Origin: Saprospiraceae bacterium
GTDB taxonomy: Bacteria; Bacteroidota; Bacteroidia; Chitinophagales; Saprospiraceae
NCBI GenBank assembly: GCA_027080725.1
Contig: JALWRC010000103.1
Span: 1-35,538 of the forward strand
Length of the DNA stretch: 35,538 bases
Reading direction: 5' to 3'
The position numbers were made by a program, and so were the translations under genes. This document shows positions 1 to 8,277 of the stretch, in pieces (position 1 is the first letter of the stretch; every line of letters starts with the position of its first letter). The notes beneath the pieces were generated by a model. The model did not search any database. It had not been told where the DNA came from and saw nothing but the letters and a program-made list of their open reading frames with translations.

Positions 1-467
1 CTTATGTGTTAGAGCAGGAATACACTAACTACAATAAGAAAGCGGTAGGTGGATATTACACCGATATAGAAAAGGTGTGGTTTACTTCGTTGGATGGATG
101 GCATGATACCAATCAAAATGACCCCAATCCGGGAGATATGATTCTGGAGTATCGTACATGGGGAATAGATTGTTATCATGGGCCGGGGATGCCCCCGCAT
201 ATTCCACACTGCCCTGATCTAAGCGCTGCTTATGTTGAGGAATACTGTTTACAAGAGGATGAGCTCAATTATTATTTGGATCAAATTTCGGAAATATATG
301 ATGACAATAAGCCTGACGGAAAGATATTTGCTCATTGTGAGTTGAATAAAGAAATATTGCTGACCGATCCTGATTATAAATCTGAGTTATGGGCATGCAC
401 CGTAAGATATGGAGCATATAATGTAATCATAGGACCAAGTAGATTACCAACAGACTATTGTGATTAA
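1..467 (+). CDS. Hypothetical protein, 5' end outside window
   Basis: The reading frame is open from the first bases of the window, so this is the C-terminal part of a longer gene. About 153 residues are visible, ending in TAA at 465-467. The peptide is rich in Tyr, Asp and aromatic residues, with several Cys and His (for example around WGIDCYHGPGMPPHIPHC). I recognise no domain. The next gene starts two bases after this stop codon, so the two are probably co-transcribed. A GTG at 6 could be read as a start, but nothing favours it over continuation upstream. The protein may be secreted like its neighbour; that is inference from context only. Confidence 0.6.
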   Translation, partial: YVLEQEYTNYNKKAVGGYYTDIEKVWFTSLDGWHDTNQNDPNPGDMILEYRTWGIDCYHGPGMPPHIPHCPDLSAAYVEEYCLQEDELNYYLDQISEIYDDNKPDGKIFAHCELNKEILLTDPDYKSELWACTVRYGAYNVIIGPSRLPTDYCD

Positions 468-468
468 T

Positions 469-1947
469 ATGAGAAAGAAGATATTTTTTGTAGTTTTTTG
501 TGTAATACAGATTGGGCAGCTCTCTGCCCAATCTGTATTACACACGTTTACAACTGATCAGTCCAAGTTTGAGCATCTTGAGTTTATTGAGGAAATTAAC
601 TCCAATCAATTAGTTTTGTTTTCTATCGCACAAAAATGGGATTCAATACATGATGATTATCCCATTAATTTCTTAGTTCAAAGAATCGTAGATCGGGATA
701 TGCATGTGATTAAAGAACACCATATATACAATGACTCATTAAATTTGGCTTTGACTACTGTAGAATTTAGCAAGGACAGTTCTGAATTTATCATGGTAGG
801 TAATGCTTATTCAAAAGGAGCACGTTGGAATGACAGTATTCCATATCGTACTTATCTCTGTGCTATGAAACTAGATTTGGATTTTAATATGAAAGCGTTT
901 AACCTATACAATCTTCAAGATACTTCTTTAGGAGGGAGATTTACATTGAGGCGGGTCAAAAACTCGATGTATATAGGGGTATGCTATTATTTAGACCAAT
1001 TAAGCACCCGGAAATTTACCTATGATGTGATTTATCTGCTTAATGACGATGCGCAATTTGTCAAAGTCCGGGATTATCAGGAGAAATCTGAGAAGCATCG
1101 GCTTATAAGCGATATCATTGAGAATAAGAATGGAGAGGGATATGTTGGGTTTGGTGATTTTGTTTATTACTATGACAACGATCTCAATATTTTATACATG
1201 GACTCCACGCAGAAGATGATGGAATTGTATTTCTCCCAAGGTCATGTAAAATTGCTGAAGGATGGAAGCATCATAGGAGGAGGATCGGCAGGAGGAGATC
1301 ATATTAGTTTCTGCAAGTTGAGCCCGGAGTATAAGCTGCAAAAACAAGTTGCAGTAAAGTTGGAACGCCGATTTATTCCTTATTTTATGTCAGATGGGCG
1401 TTGTGTAGATAGTTACGATGACAATCTGATTTACAGCGCGCAAATGTTATATTGGGGAAATTCTGGTATATCCGTAACTTTAATGGATAGCAGCTTAAGT
1501 GCAAAATGGATTAAATATTATGTACCACAAGGGACAGAACGAGGCAGTCATATTATTTGGGATGTCAAAGCGGTAAAAGATGGAAGTTGTTATATTGGAG
1601 GTAATGTTTATAGAGGAGATAACGGTCCCGCTTTTATCATGCATATCAATCGGGATGGCGACTTTTTGCCGGTGGCTACCGTCCATCCGGAAGAGGATGA
1701 AGCGGAGATCGATCTTACCCTCTTTCCCAATCCCTCCTACGGAGACATGCATGTGCGCTATTCGGGGCGTCCGTCCAAAGTGCGCTTGGTGCTTTCGGAT
1801 ATGCATGGCAAGCGGGTAGCGGTCCGGACCATTCTTAGAGGGGATAATCATTTTCGTTTTCCAGGATTAGTGGGAGGTAGTTATGTCTATACTCTTTACA
1901 GCAGGGGAGGTGAAGTGATCGCTGTAGGTCAGTGGTTGAAGGAGTGA
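469..1947 (+). CDS. Exported protein with T9SS type A sorting domain
   Basis: A protein of about 492 residues. It starts with a classical signal peptide (MRKKIFFVVFCVIQIGQLSAQ), supporting the ATG at 469 over an upstream GTG at 460. The C-terminal ~75 residues (LTLFPNPSYGDMHVRYSG onward, ending VIAVGQWLKE) match the T9SS C-terminal sorting domain, which directs cargo across the outer membrane. The middle has repeated β-rich blocks resembling secreted β-propeller proteins, with no catalytic motif seen. It follows the upstream gene by 1 bp. Odd: the signal-peptide codons contain a 21-bp perfect inverted repeat (499-544). It resembles the exported proteins at 15744-18396 in architecture. Confidence 0.85.
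   Translation: MRKKIFFVVFCVIQIGQLSAQSVLHTFTTDQSKFEHLEFIEEINSNQLVLFSIAQKWDSIHDDYPINFLVQRIVDRDMHVIKEHHIYNDSLNLALTTVEFSKDSSEFIMVGNAYSKGARWNDSIPYRTYLCAMKLDLDFNMKAFNLYNLQDTSLGGRFTLRRVKNSMYIGVCYYLDQLSTRKFTYDVIYLLNDDAQFVKVRDYQEKSEKHRLISDIIENKNGEGYVGFGDFVYYYDNDLNILYMDSTQKMMELYFSQGHVKLLKDGSIIGGGSAGGDHISFCKLSPEYKLQKQVAVKLERRFIPYFMSDGRCVDSYDDNLIYSAQMLYWGNSGISVTLMDSSLSAKWIKYYVPQGTERGSHIIWDVKAVKDGSCYIGGNVYRGDNGPAFIMHINRDGDFLPVATVHPEEDEAEIDLTLFPNPSYGDMHVRYSGRPSKVRLVLSDMHGKRVAVRTILRGDNHFRFPGLVGGSYVYTLYSRGGEVIAVGQWLKE
499..544. repeat. Perfect 21-bp inverted repeat inside signal-peptide codons
   Basis: The left arm (499-519, starting TGTGTAATAC, ending GGGCAG) and right arm (524-544, starting CTGCCC, ending GTATTACACA) are exact reverse complements separated by the 4-nt loop CTCT. 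It lies about 30 nt after the start codon of the T9SS cargo gene. There is no T-run after it, so it does not look like a simple terminator. It would form a very stable mRNA hairpin or a DNA cruciform. Confidence 0.9.
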
Positions 1948-1979
1948 GGGGGCAAAGGTTTATATTTCTGCGTTAAGAA

Positions 1980-2008
1980 CCCACGGTCAATGCCGTGGGC
2001 TGTGTTTT
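1980..2008 (+). terminator. Probable intrinsic terminator
   Basis: A 7-bp stem CCCACGG/CCGTGGG (1980-1986 and 1993-1999) with a 6-nt loop, followed by CTGTGTTTT. It sits 33 bp after the stop of the T9SS cargo gene and before the convergent DUF2461 gene. The T-run is short. Confidence 0.6.
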
Positions 2009-2078
2009 CCGGTAGAGGGAGGTGCAAGAGCGCACTCCGGTTTTACCCTTCCTTCGAAGACTGACTTTAGAAAAGGGC

Positions 2079-2747
2079 CTATTGCTCTATCGCCTCCATT
2101 ATGAACTGGTTAAAAGGCCCGGCAAGAGTGTGGTATTGCCAGACGATGTCTATTAAATTATTGGATAGCAGAAGAGTGGGAGAGAGCTCGGCTCTGATAA
2201 AAAAGGATTTGTGGTAGAGTAACGGCTGTTTTTGAGCGGCCTCCCGGAGGTCATTGGGCAGGCGTTTGTTCTTTTCGCCGAGGAGTGGGGAGAAGGCCGC
2301 CGTCAGACGGGTGTCATATATTACCCGGTTAAAGGCCTCGATATCTGCGGCGATGGCGTAACGGATGCGCTCCAGAAGGGCTTTTGGAGGGCGGAAAAAA
2401 CCTTCATAGAGGTACAGCTTAGTATGGTTGGCTTCGAGGTAAAGCCCCATTGTCAACGGAGATTTTCTTCCTCCGGGAGCGAGGATGGCAGACATTTGGG
2501 TTTTGTATGGCGTCTTATCCTTGCTGAAGCGAATGTCGCGGTAGATGCGGTACACGGCTAGTTTGGAGGTGATACCCAATGGGGCTCCTTCCATTTCAAA
2601 ACGCCGGATTAATTCCGTCACGAATCGATGGAAGGGGGCCTCTACCTCTTCTTTAAATCTTTGTTTGTTGCTGTTGAACCATTCCCGGTTATTGTTGGCT
2701 GTGAGTTCCTCGAAGAAGGTGAGAAACTCTTGGTTAAACCATTTCAT
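2079..2747 (-). CDS. DUF2461 domain protein
   Basis: 222 residues, the usual length of the DUF2461 (TIGR02453) family. Recognisable motifs are the N-terminal MKWFNQEFLTFFEEL, NNNREWF, and the central YRDIRFSKDKTPYK segment, followed by GLYLEAN. The family is widespread in bacteria and its biochemical role is unknown. The gene is convergent with the T9SS cargo gene and divergent from the carbonic anhydrase gene, so it is probably transcribed alone. The start at 2747 fits the conserved family N-terminus. The start codon overlaps a copy of the recurring ACCATTTCATA word (2738-2748). Confidence 0.85.
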   Translation of the reverse strand: MKWFNQEFLTFFEELTANNNREWFNSNKQRFKEEVEAPFHRFVTELIRRFEMEGAPLGITSKLAVYRIYRDIRFSKDKTPYKTQMSAILAPGGRKSPLTMGLYLEANHTKLYLYEGFFRPPKALLERIRYAIAADIEAFNRVIYDTRLTAAFSPLLGEKNKRLPNDLREAAQKQPLLYHKSFFIRAELSPTLLLSNNLIDIVWQYHTLAGPFNQFIMEAIEQ

Positions 2748-2890
2748 ATCCTATTTTTTATGTAAATGTAGTCTTTTTTGCCGGCAAGCTCGCCGTTATT
2801 CAACATTTTTAACTCATCTTTGGACCGGAGTTTGACAAAAGGGATTTGCCTCGAAGCAAGTCCACCATTTCATACCAGAAAAATGATAGT

Positions 2891-3499
2891 ATGTTTTACG
2901 AATATAAGGGTTTTATTCCTGTGGTCGATCCCTCGGCCTTTGTGCATCCGGCTGCTGTCATTCGGGGCAATGTCATTATCGGTAAGAAGGTATATATCGG
3001 GCCGGGTGCGGTATTGAGAGGAGATTGGGGCGGGATCGTCGTCCGGGACGGAGCCAATGTGCAGGAGAATGTAGTCGTCCACATGTTTCCGGGCATAGAG
3101 GTGGTGCTCGAAGAGGGGGCACATATCGGCCATGGTGCGATTATCCACGGGGCGCAGATCGGGCGCAATGTCCTCGTCGGGATGAATGCGGTCGTGATGG
3201 ACGATGCTAGAATCGGCGAAGGCTCCATCATCGGGGCTCTGACCTTGGTGAAGGCGGGAGAGGAGATACCTCCACGGAGTTTGGTAGTAGGCAATCCGGG
3301 TAAGATTATCCGGGAGGTCAGTGATAAAATGTTGGCATGGAAGACGGCCGGGACGCGCTTGTATCAAGGGCTTCCAGCGGACTTGCACGCGCATTGGAAG
3401 GCATGCGAACCCTTGGATGCTGTGCCTGCTGACCGGCCGGAGCAAGAGAAGCTCTATGAGACTTGGAAGCGGGTGAAAAACTCCAAAGAAGCGGATTAA
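2891..3499 (+). CDS. Gamma carbonic anhydrase family / hexapeptide-repeat protein
   Basis: 202 residues from the ATG at 2891. Hexapeptide repeats giving a left-handed β-helix run from about residue 15 to 120 (VHPAAVIRGNVIIGKKVYIG and onward). The three zinc-ligand histidines of gamma carbonic anhydrases are present: H64 (VVHMF), H81 and H86 (HIGHGAIIHG). The C-terminal helical tail resembles the PaaY/CaiE group. Such proteins bind a metal and may hydrate CO2 or act on thioesters; which applies here is unknown. A TTG at 2846 is in frame, but the ATG at 2891 matches the family N-terminus. The stop overlaps the convergent porT end by 4 bp. Confidence 0.85.
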   Translation: MFYEYKGFIPVVDPSAFVHPAAVIRGNVIIGKKVYIGPGAVLRGDWGGIVVRDGANVQENVVVHMFPGIEVVLEEGAHIGHGAIIHGAQIGRNVLVGMNAVVMDDARIGEGSIIGALTLVKAGEEIPPRSLVVGNPGKIIREVSDKMLAWKTAGTRLYQGLPADLHAHWKACEPLDAVPADRPEQEKLYETWKRVKNSKEAD

Positions 3500-4218
3500 C
3501 CTTCGAAATGCACCGAAAAGCTAATCGAACGGGACAAGATGCTCTCGATAACCTTAGCGCGGGGGAGGTTCTTGTTGTAAATCAACATATTGTCGATGCC
3601 TTGCGAAAATTTGATTTCGGGAGAAAAAATGAAGTAAGGGAAGAAAAACTGTATGCCCGCACCGATCTCCAATGCAAAATCATGCGGAGAAGTGCGAAGG
3701 ACATCAGGGAAGCGCGTCTGGTCGAGTTTGCTATTGCTCTGTACATCGTAGGCGTATTTTACCCCTCCGACGACAAATACTTTTTTGTCATGAAAAGGAA
3801 GTGATTTGTAACGCACCAATACCGGCATCTCCAAAAATATGGATTCGATGCGGTCAGTGTGGTCTTCTAAGCCCGGAGAAGTGAAGGTGAAGTCCCGGTT
3901 CTGGTATGAAACGGTGGGCAGTAGGCGCAAGTCAAAAAACTGTCCGATCTTTAGATTGAATACCACGCTGGCACCGGCACCCGAACCGGATATGGATTTG
4001 ATGGTGCTGTATTCTCCTCCGATAAAGTTCTTGGAGCGGTTGATCTGGAAGTCCGAATAAATCGAAGCGATGCGAAGCCCAAAATAATAGGGCCGCTTGC
4101 TGAATGTAAAGTAATTGATATTGTCTGTGCTGCTATGCTGCGCTCGCACCGGAGTGCTCCATACCCAGGCAATCAAGAAGATTAAGCAGCTTATTTTTCT
4201 CCAATGTAAATGCAGCAT
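3496..4218 (-). CDS. porT: PorT/SprT family type IX secretion component
   Basis: 240 residues with an N-terminal signal peptide (about MLHLHWRKISCLIFLIAWVW…VRAQ). The rest has an alternating pattern typical of an outer-membrane β-barrel, with aromatic-rich strands (YYFGLRIASIYSDFQ, FDLRLLPTVSYQNRDFTF, LEIGAGIQFFFPYFIFSPEIKFSQG). Gene order supports PorT, since ubiE followed by porT is a common Bacteroidota arrangement. The start overlaps the end of ubiE by 28 bp, implying co-transcription and coupled translation. PorT is an integral outer-membrane part of the T9SS, consistent with three sorting-domain cargo proteins in this window. The rest of the T9SS core is not here. Confidence 0.8.
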   Translation of the reverse strand: MLHLHWRKISCLIFLIAWVWSTPVRAQHSSTDNINYFTFSKRPYYFGLRIASIYSDFQINRSKNFIGGEYSTIKSISGSGAGASVVFNLKIGQFFDLRLLPTVSYQNRDFTFTSPGLEDHTDRIESIFLEMPVLVRYKSLPFHDKKVFVVGGVKYAYDVQSNSKLDQTRFPDVLRTSPHDFALEIGAGIQFFFPYFIFSPEIKFSQGIDNMLIYNKNLPRAKVIESILSRSISFSVHFEG

Positions 4219-4916
4219 ATGCCAAATGTTAATGGTTTGTAATACGTCTTCGAAAATCCGGCGCCGGTCATGATATCCGTCAATGCTTCGTACTCGGGAA
4301 AAGCCTGTACGGAGTCAAACAAATACCGGTACGCAGCGGTGTCTCCCGAGATAGCTCCGCCGATACGAGGCAATAAGTGCTTGAAATACCATTGAAAGAG
4401 TTGCTTTACAACAGGCGTTCTGGGTTTGGTGAATTCCAAAATCGCCAGCTTTCCCCCGGGTTTTAAAACACGTTGCATTTCGCTTATTCCCTTCGACAAA
4501 TGCTCGAAATTTCGCACTCCAAATCCAACGGTGACAAGGTCAAAAAAATTGTCTTCAAAGGGGAGATTCTCCGAATCGCCTTCAACGAGGTCTATACTAT
4601 TCTCCAGACCGGCCTTGGCGACCTTTTTTCCGGCAACTTCCAACATCCCCGGAGACAAGTCTAATCCGGTGACCATAGCTTCCGGCCAATGATCGTGCAA
4701 CATCAAAGCAAAATCACCCGTCCCCGTCGCCACATCGAGAATCGCATCCGGCTGTACATTACCCAGTTCAGCCAGGGTCTTTTTCCTCCACCGGATGTCT
4801 ATTCCTGCAGATAGAAGGTGGTTGAGCTTGTCGTATTCTCCTGAAATGCGGTCAAACATTTGCTTGACTTGCTTCTTTTTGCTTCCGGAGGCGGTGTAAG
4901 GTTTTACGGTCATCAT
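4191..4916 (-). CDS. ubiE: Demethylmenaquinone methyltransferase
   Basis: 241 residues from the ATG at 4916. The SAM-binding motif I is DVATGTGDFA (residues 61-70). The family signatures FDRISGEYDKLNHLLSAGID near the N-terminus and LEFTKPRTPVVKQLFQWYFK in the C-terminal half are present. It methylates demethylmenaquinone in menaquinone synthesis, the expected respiratory quinone in Bacteroidota. An upstream in-frame ATG at 4934 lies inside the predicted -7 promoter box (4932-4939), so 4916 (or 4913) is the likelier start. It is the first gene of a two-gene unit with porT. Confidence 0.93.
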   Translation of the reverse strand: MMTVKPYTASGSKKKQVKQMFDRISGEYDKLNHLLSAGIDIRWRKKTLAELGNVQPDAILDVATGTGDFALMLHDHWPEAMVTGLDLSPGMLEVAGKKVAKAGLENSIDLVEGDSENLPFEDNFFDLVTVGFGVRNFEHLSKGISEMQRVLKPGGKLAILEFTKPRTPVVKQLFQWYFKHLLPRIGGAISGDTAAYRYLFDSVQAFPEYEALTDIMTGAGFSKTYYKPLTFGICCIYIGEK

Positions 4917-4931
4917 CGAGTTATTAATGCG

Positions 4932-4963
4932 CAAAAGTACGGGAAATTACCAATGGAGGACAA
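4932..4963 (-). promoter_or_regulatory. Bacteroidota-type promoter for ubiE-porT
   Basis: On the minus strand, TACTTTTG (4939-4932) matches the -7 consensus TAnnTTTG. A TTG for the -33 element lies 21 nt upstream. Transcription would start near 4925, which rules out the ATG at 4934 as a translation start. Confidence 0.65.
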
Positions 4964-5103
4964 TTAAACACGTCAATTCACGCGCGCCTATACCCCATAT
5001 AGTCCGGCATTGTACGAAATTCCCAAATTGCTTCAATGCACTCTACACGATGTCGAGACAATTACTACCGCGCTTTCATGCCTATTCTATCGGAGGTGTA
5101 ACA

Positions 5104-6810
5104 TCAATGGGTGGTTGCCCGGCCTGCACCTGAAGGAATACGGATATTCTCCACCAGGGACCTGATTTTTGGCGGCGGTGGAGGAGTAAACCTTGACACT
5201 GCGAGAGAGACGATGAAGTTGGCTATCATGGCGATACTCCCAAACCCCTCCGGGGAGATGCCAAACCACCATTGACTACGCAATGCTGCCACTGCGCTCT
5301 TGCCGCCATCGAAAAGGCCAAATTTAAATTTGAGCATATACCACAGCATAAAACTCAATCCCACTATCATACCGGCTACTGCCCCTTCTTTGTTCATTCG
5401 CTTGTCGAAGATGCCAAGGACGATAGCAGGAAAGAAGGAGGCGGCCGCCAACCCAAATGCCAGGGCAACGACCGCAGCGACAAACCCCGGCGGATTAATT
5501 CCAAAGTACCCCGCAACCAATACGGCTGCTACGGAACTTATCCTGGCGATTACTAACTCATTCCTCTCTGTAATATCGGGTTTAATCATTTTTTTAATCA
5601 GGTCGTGGGAAATGGAAGAGGCAATTACGAGGAGCAGTCCTGCTGCCGTCGAAAGCGCTGCCGCCAGGCCACCCGCACCAACAAGGGCGATCACCCAATT
5701 GGGAAGACGGGCAATCTCAGGGTTGGCTAAGACCATGATATCCCTATCAATGCTCAATTCGTTTTTGGAGGCGTCAGCAAGGTATTGGACCCTGCCATCG
5801 TGATTTTTATCCTGGTATTTGAGTAATCCGGTGGTCTCCCAATTTTTAAACCACTGAGGAAGCTGTTCGTAAGGGCGGTCGCTCACGGTTTCGATGAGGT
5901 TGGTTCTGGCAAATACAGCCACTGCCGGCACGGTGGTATAAAGGATGGCTATAAAGAGGAGCGCCCAGCCTGCCGACTTACGGGCATCTCTTACCTTGGG
6001 AACCGTAAAGAAACGCACAATAACATGTGGCAAACCGGCGGTGCCCACCATCAATGCCAGGGTAATGGCTATGACGTCTGTCATGGGTTTCGCTCCGGAA
6101 GTGTATTCGTGAAAACCCAGTTCGCGTTGTAGCCCGTCGAGTTTGTCCAACAGATATACGCCATCAGAGTCCATCCCCCCAAAACCCAATTGCGGTATGG
6201 GGTTGCCGGTCATTTGTATCGAAATGAAGATGGCGGGAACCATAAAGGCGAAAATCAATACGCAGTATTGTGCTACCTGGGTATAGGTGATTCCTTTCAT
6301 ACCTCCTAAGACGGCATAAAACAATACGATAGCCATACCGATATACACTCCGGTGTTGATATTGACCTCAAGATACCTGGAGAAGACGATTCCCACTCCG
6401 CGCATTTGTCCGGCGATGTAGGTGAAGGAGACGATTAAGGCTGCGATGACCGCCACCGTCCTTGCAATGTTGGAATAATACCGGTCTCCGATGAAGTCCG
6501 GCACCGTGAATTTCCCGAATTTCCGAAGATAAGGCGCCAATAATAGCGCTAAGAGCACATATCCTCCGGTCCATCCCATCAAATAGACCGACCCGTCATA
6601 TCCGGTAAATGATACGATGCCCGCCAAAGAGATAAAGGATGCGGCAGACATCCAATCCGCCGCGGTGGCCATTCCATTGAGAATGGGGGGGACGCCGCCT
6701 CCCGCGACATAGAACTCTTTGGAGGAAGCCGCGCGGGCCCATATGGCAATCCCGATATAAAGCGCAAATGTCAGTCCAACCAATAGCCATGTCCAAGTCA
6801 GTAAACCCAT
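5104..6810 (-). CDS. Sodium:solute symporter, VC_2705 subfamily
   Basis: 568 residues with about a dozen hydrophobic segments, a sodium:solute symporter fold. Family-typical stretches include KEFYVAGGGVPPILNGMATA, ADWMSAASFISLAGI near the N-terminus, and GGMKGITYTQVAQYCVLIFA in the middle. It resembles acetate/monocarboxylate permeases (ActP-like), but the VC_2705 group pairs with a DUF4212 subunit, which is exactly what lies upstream (6870-7136). A soluble loop of about 70 residues (around YQDKNHDGRVQYLADASKNE) sits between membrane segments. The substrate cannot be told from sequence; small organic acids are likely by family. Confidence 0.88.
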   Translation of the reverse strand: MGLLTWTWLLVGLTFALYIGIAIWARAASSKEFYVAGGGVPPILNGMATAADWMSAASFISLAGIVSFTGYDGSVYLMGWTGGYVLLALLLAPYLRKFGKFTVPDFIGDRYYSNIARTVAVIAALIVSFTYIAGQMRGVGIVFSRYLEVNINTGVYIGMAIVLFYAVLGGMKGITYTQVAQYCVLIFAFMVPAIFISIQMTGNPIPQLGFGGMDSDGVYLLDKLDGLQRELGFHEYTSGAKPMTDVIAITLALMVGTAGLPHVIVRFFTVPKVRDARKSAGWALLFIAILYTTVPAVAVFARTNLIETVSDRPYEQLPQWFKNWETTGLLKYQDKNHDGRVQYLADASKNELSIDRDIMVLANPEIARLPNWVIALVGAGGLAAALSTAAGLLLVIASSISHDLIKKMIKPDITERNELVIARISSVAAVLVAGYFGINPPGFVAAVVALAFGLAAASFFPAIVLGIFDKRMNKEGAVAGMIVGLSFMLWYMLKFKFGLFDGGKSAVAALRSQWWFGISPEGFGSIAMIANFIVSLAVSRFTPPPPPKIRSLVENIRIPSGAGRATTH

Positions 6811-6869
6811 GATTATTCTAATTTTGATGGTTTGTTAAACAAAGTGAGGATTGTCTTATATATTCAAGA

Positions 6870-7136
6870 TTAGTCTTCTGAGGAATATCCGTATTTCGCA
6901 TCCAGCTTGTTCATTAGCCGGACATAGATGAAAATTAACACTACGAATACATACATCGATCCCTGTTGGGCAATCCAAAAGCCCAATTTAAACCCGCCAA
7001 TCCGGATTTTATTAAGGGACTCCACCCATACGATTCCCAATAAAAAGGATACCACAAACCAGATACTTAATAAAAGGATTAAATACTTGATGTTTTCTCT
7101 CCAGTAGGCTTTGGAAATGTCTTTTTTTGAAGGCAT
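6870..7136 (-). CDS. DUF4212 symporter small subunit
   Basis: 88 residues with two strong transmembrane segments (IKYLILLLSIWFVVSFLLGI and the segment around MYVFVVLIFIYVRLMNKLD) and the family features YWRENIKY near the N-terminus and LGFWIAQQGS before the second helix. DUF4212 proteins (TIGR03647) are encoded next to VC_2705-type symporters and are regarded as their small subunit. The gene ends 59 bp before the symporter start on the same strand, so they form one unit read from the promoter at 7215-7242. Confidence 0.88.
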   Translation of the reverse strand: MPSKKDISKAYWRENIKYLILLLSIWFVVSFLLGIVWVESLNKIRIGGFKLGFWIAQQGSMYVFVVLIFIYVRLMNKLDAKYGYSSED

Positions 7137-7214
7137 AATGGTGATTTTTGACTGTTAGAATTGAGTTGACAGGATACAAAATGAAACAATGCAATCGTTT
7201 GCATAACGATTAAG

Positions 7215-7242
7215 CAAAAGTAGTAAAAAACAATTATTGCAA
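7215..7242 (-). promoter_or_regulatory. Bacteroidota-type promoter for the DUF4212-symporter unit
   Basis: On the minus strand, TACTTTTG (7222-7215) matches TAnnTTTG and is preceded by TTG (7242-7240) with a 17-nt spacer. The expected transcription start is near 7208, about 70 nt before the DUF4212 ATG. Confidence 0.65.
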
Positions 7243-7542
7243 GGCCGTTTACCGGGATAAATTTGGTGAAATTCCATTTGGTCAAGGGGAAAAAGTATGT
7301 AATTCTCGTTCCAAAGACGGATAATTGGATTAAGTTCCTGGCCGGGGGGGAGAGCTTGTTTTCGGCGTTAAGATGGAGTATTGAAGTTAGGTGCTTTTAT
7401 GTAGCTCTTGAACATAATATGGACAATCCGGCCTTCTATGAAGTATAAATAATCATTTGTAATTGTCGATAACTTCAATCCGGTTGGATGAGGGTGTTCT
7501 TTATCGATATTTTCGACCATTTCATAGAAAAAGTGGAAACTA

Positions 7543-7572
7543 AGGAAACAATTATCGCGAAAAACGTTTCCT
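7543..7572. promoter_or_regulatory. Possible TetR operator
   Basis: Inverted repeat AGGAAAC (7543-7549) and GTTTCCT (7566-7572), 16 nt apart and 36 nt before the TetR gene. TetR-family regulators commonly autoregulate through palindromes here, but the half-sites are far apart and the call rests on position. The rest of the 7243-7542 gap shows no gene I can support. Confidence 0.35.
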
Positions 7573-7607
7573 ATATCGGATTTACTTCTTTTCTTTGCGC
7601 TTGAATT

Positions 7608-8237
7608 ATGGAAATGGATACCAAAAAAAGAGATTTGTTGCTAAGAGCAGGGACGTTTTTCATGCGCAATGGATTGAAGGGGCCCAATATGGGAGATGTC
7701 GCACGGGAGCTCCGTATCTCGAAGAAGACGCTTTACAAGTATGTTTCGGACAAACGGGATTTAGTGCGACAGGCTATTGAGGTCTTATTGGAAGAAGACC
7801 GTAAGGAAATACATGAGATTATCTCCAAGGACATCAATGCCATCGATAAGGTGTATCTCATCAACATGAAGGTCGGGATGAAACTGCGCACCTTGCAGCC
7901 TTCCGTAATGTACGATCTCAAACACTTTTTCCCGGAGGCGGACTGTGCGATTAATCAGCAGCATGAAAACTTTACCTATGATATCATCCGTCAAATTCAT
8001 CGACAGGGGATAAAGGAGGGGCTATTTCGAGCGGATATCGACGTCGAAATTCTGGCTAAAATCAATGTCCTGTTGATCCGGGCCATGTTTGACGAACAGC
8101 GATTCCCACAGGAGCAATACTCCTTTGCAGAGGTGCACCGGGAGATTTCCAATTATCACCTTAGGGGGATCGTTAGCCCGGCGGGGGAAGATTATATCAA
8201 CACCTTGCGGAAGAAGATTAAAGATAAGGAGTTTTGA
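7608..8237 (+). CDS. TetR/AcrR family transcriptional regulator
   Basis: 209 residues. The N-terminal ~55 residues form the TetR DNA-binding domain: LLLRAGTFFMRNGLKGPNMGDVARELRISKKTLYKYVSDKRDL, with the helix-turn-helix at about residues 27-48. The C-terminal ligand-binding half is variable, as usual. It is 40 bp upstream of the TolC gene and heads the efflux operon, so it probably represses that operon and is released by a pump substrate. The start could also be the ATG at 7614. A candidate operator lies at 7543-7572. Confidence 0.92.
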   Translation: MEMDTKKRDLLLRAGTFFMRNGLKGPNMGDVARELRISKKTLYKYVSDKRDLVRQAIEVLLEEDRKEIHEIISKDINAIDKVYLINMKVGMKLRTLQPSVMYDLKHFFPEADCAINQQHENFTYDIIRQIHRQGIKEGLFRADIDVEILAKINVLLIRAMFDEQRFPQEQYSFAEVHREISNYHLRGIVSPAGEDYINTLRKKIKDKEF

Positions 8238-8277
8238 AATGGTGCACACCCGGGAAGAGATGGATACAAGTACAAGA

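Noticed and set aside
2870-3445. Minus-strand open frames opposite the carbonic anhydrase gene
   Set aside because: They are shadows of a GC-rich coding region with clear hexapeptide repeats on the plus strand.
7263-7448. 61-codon open frame between the symporter unit and tetR
   Set aside because: It has no recognisable motif, promoter or conserved neighbour, and composition like the surrounding non-coding DNA.
8089-8277. Longer N-terminus for the TolC-like protein
   Set aside because: It overlaps the TetR gene by about 150 bp and would place the signal peptide internally.
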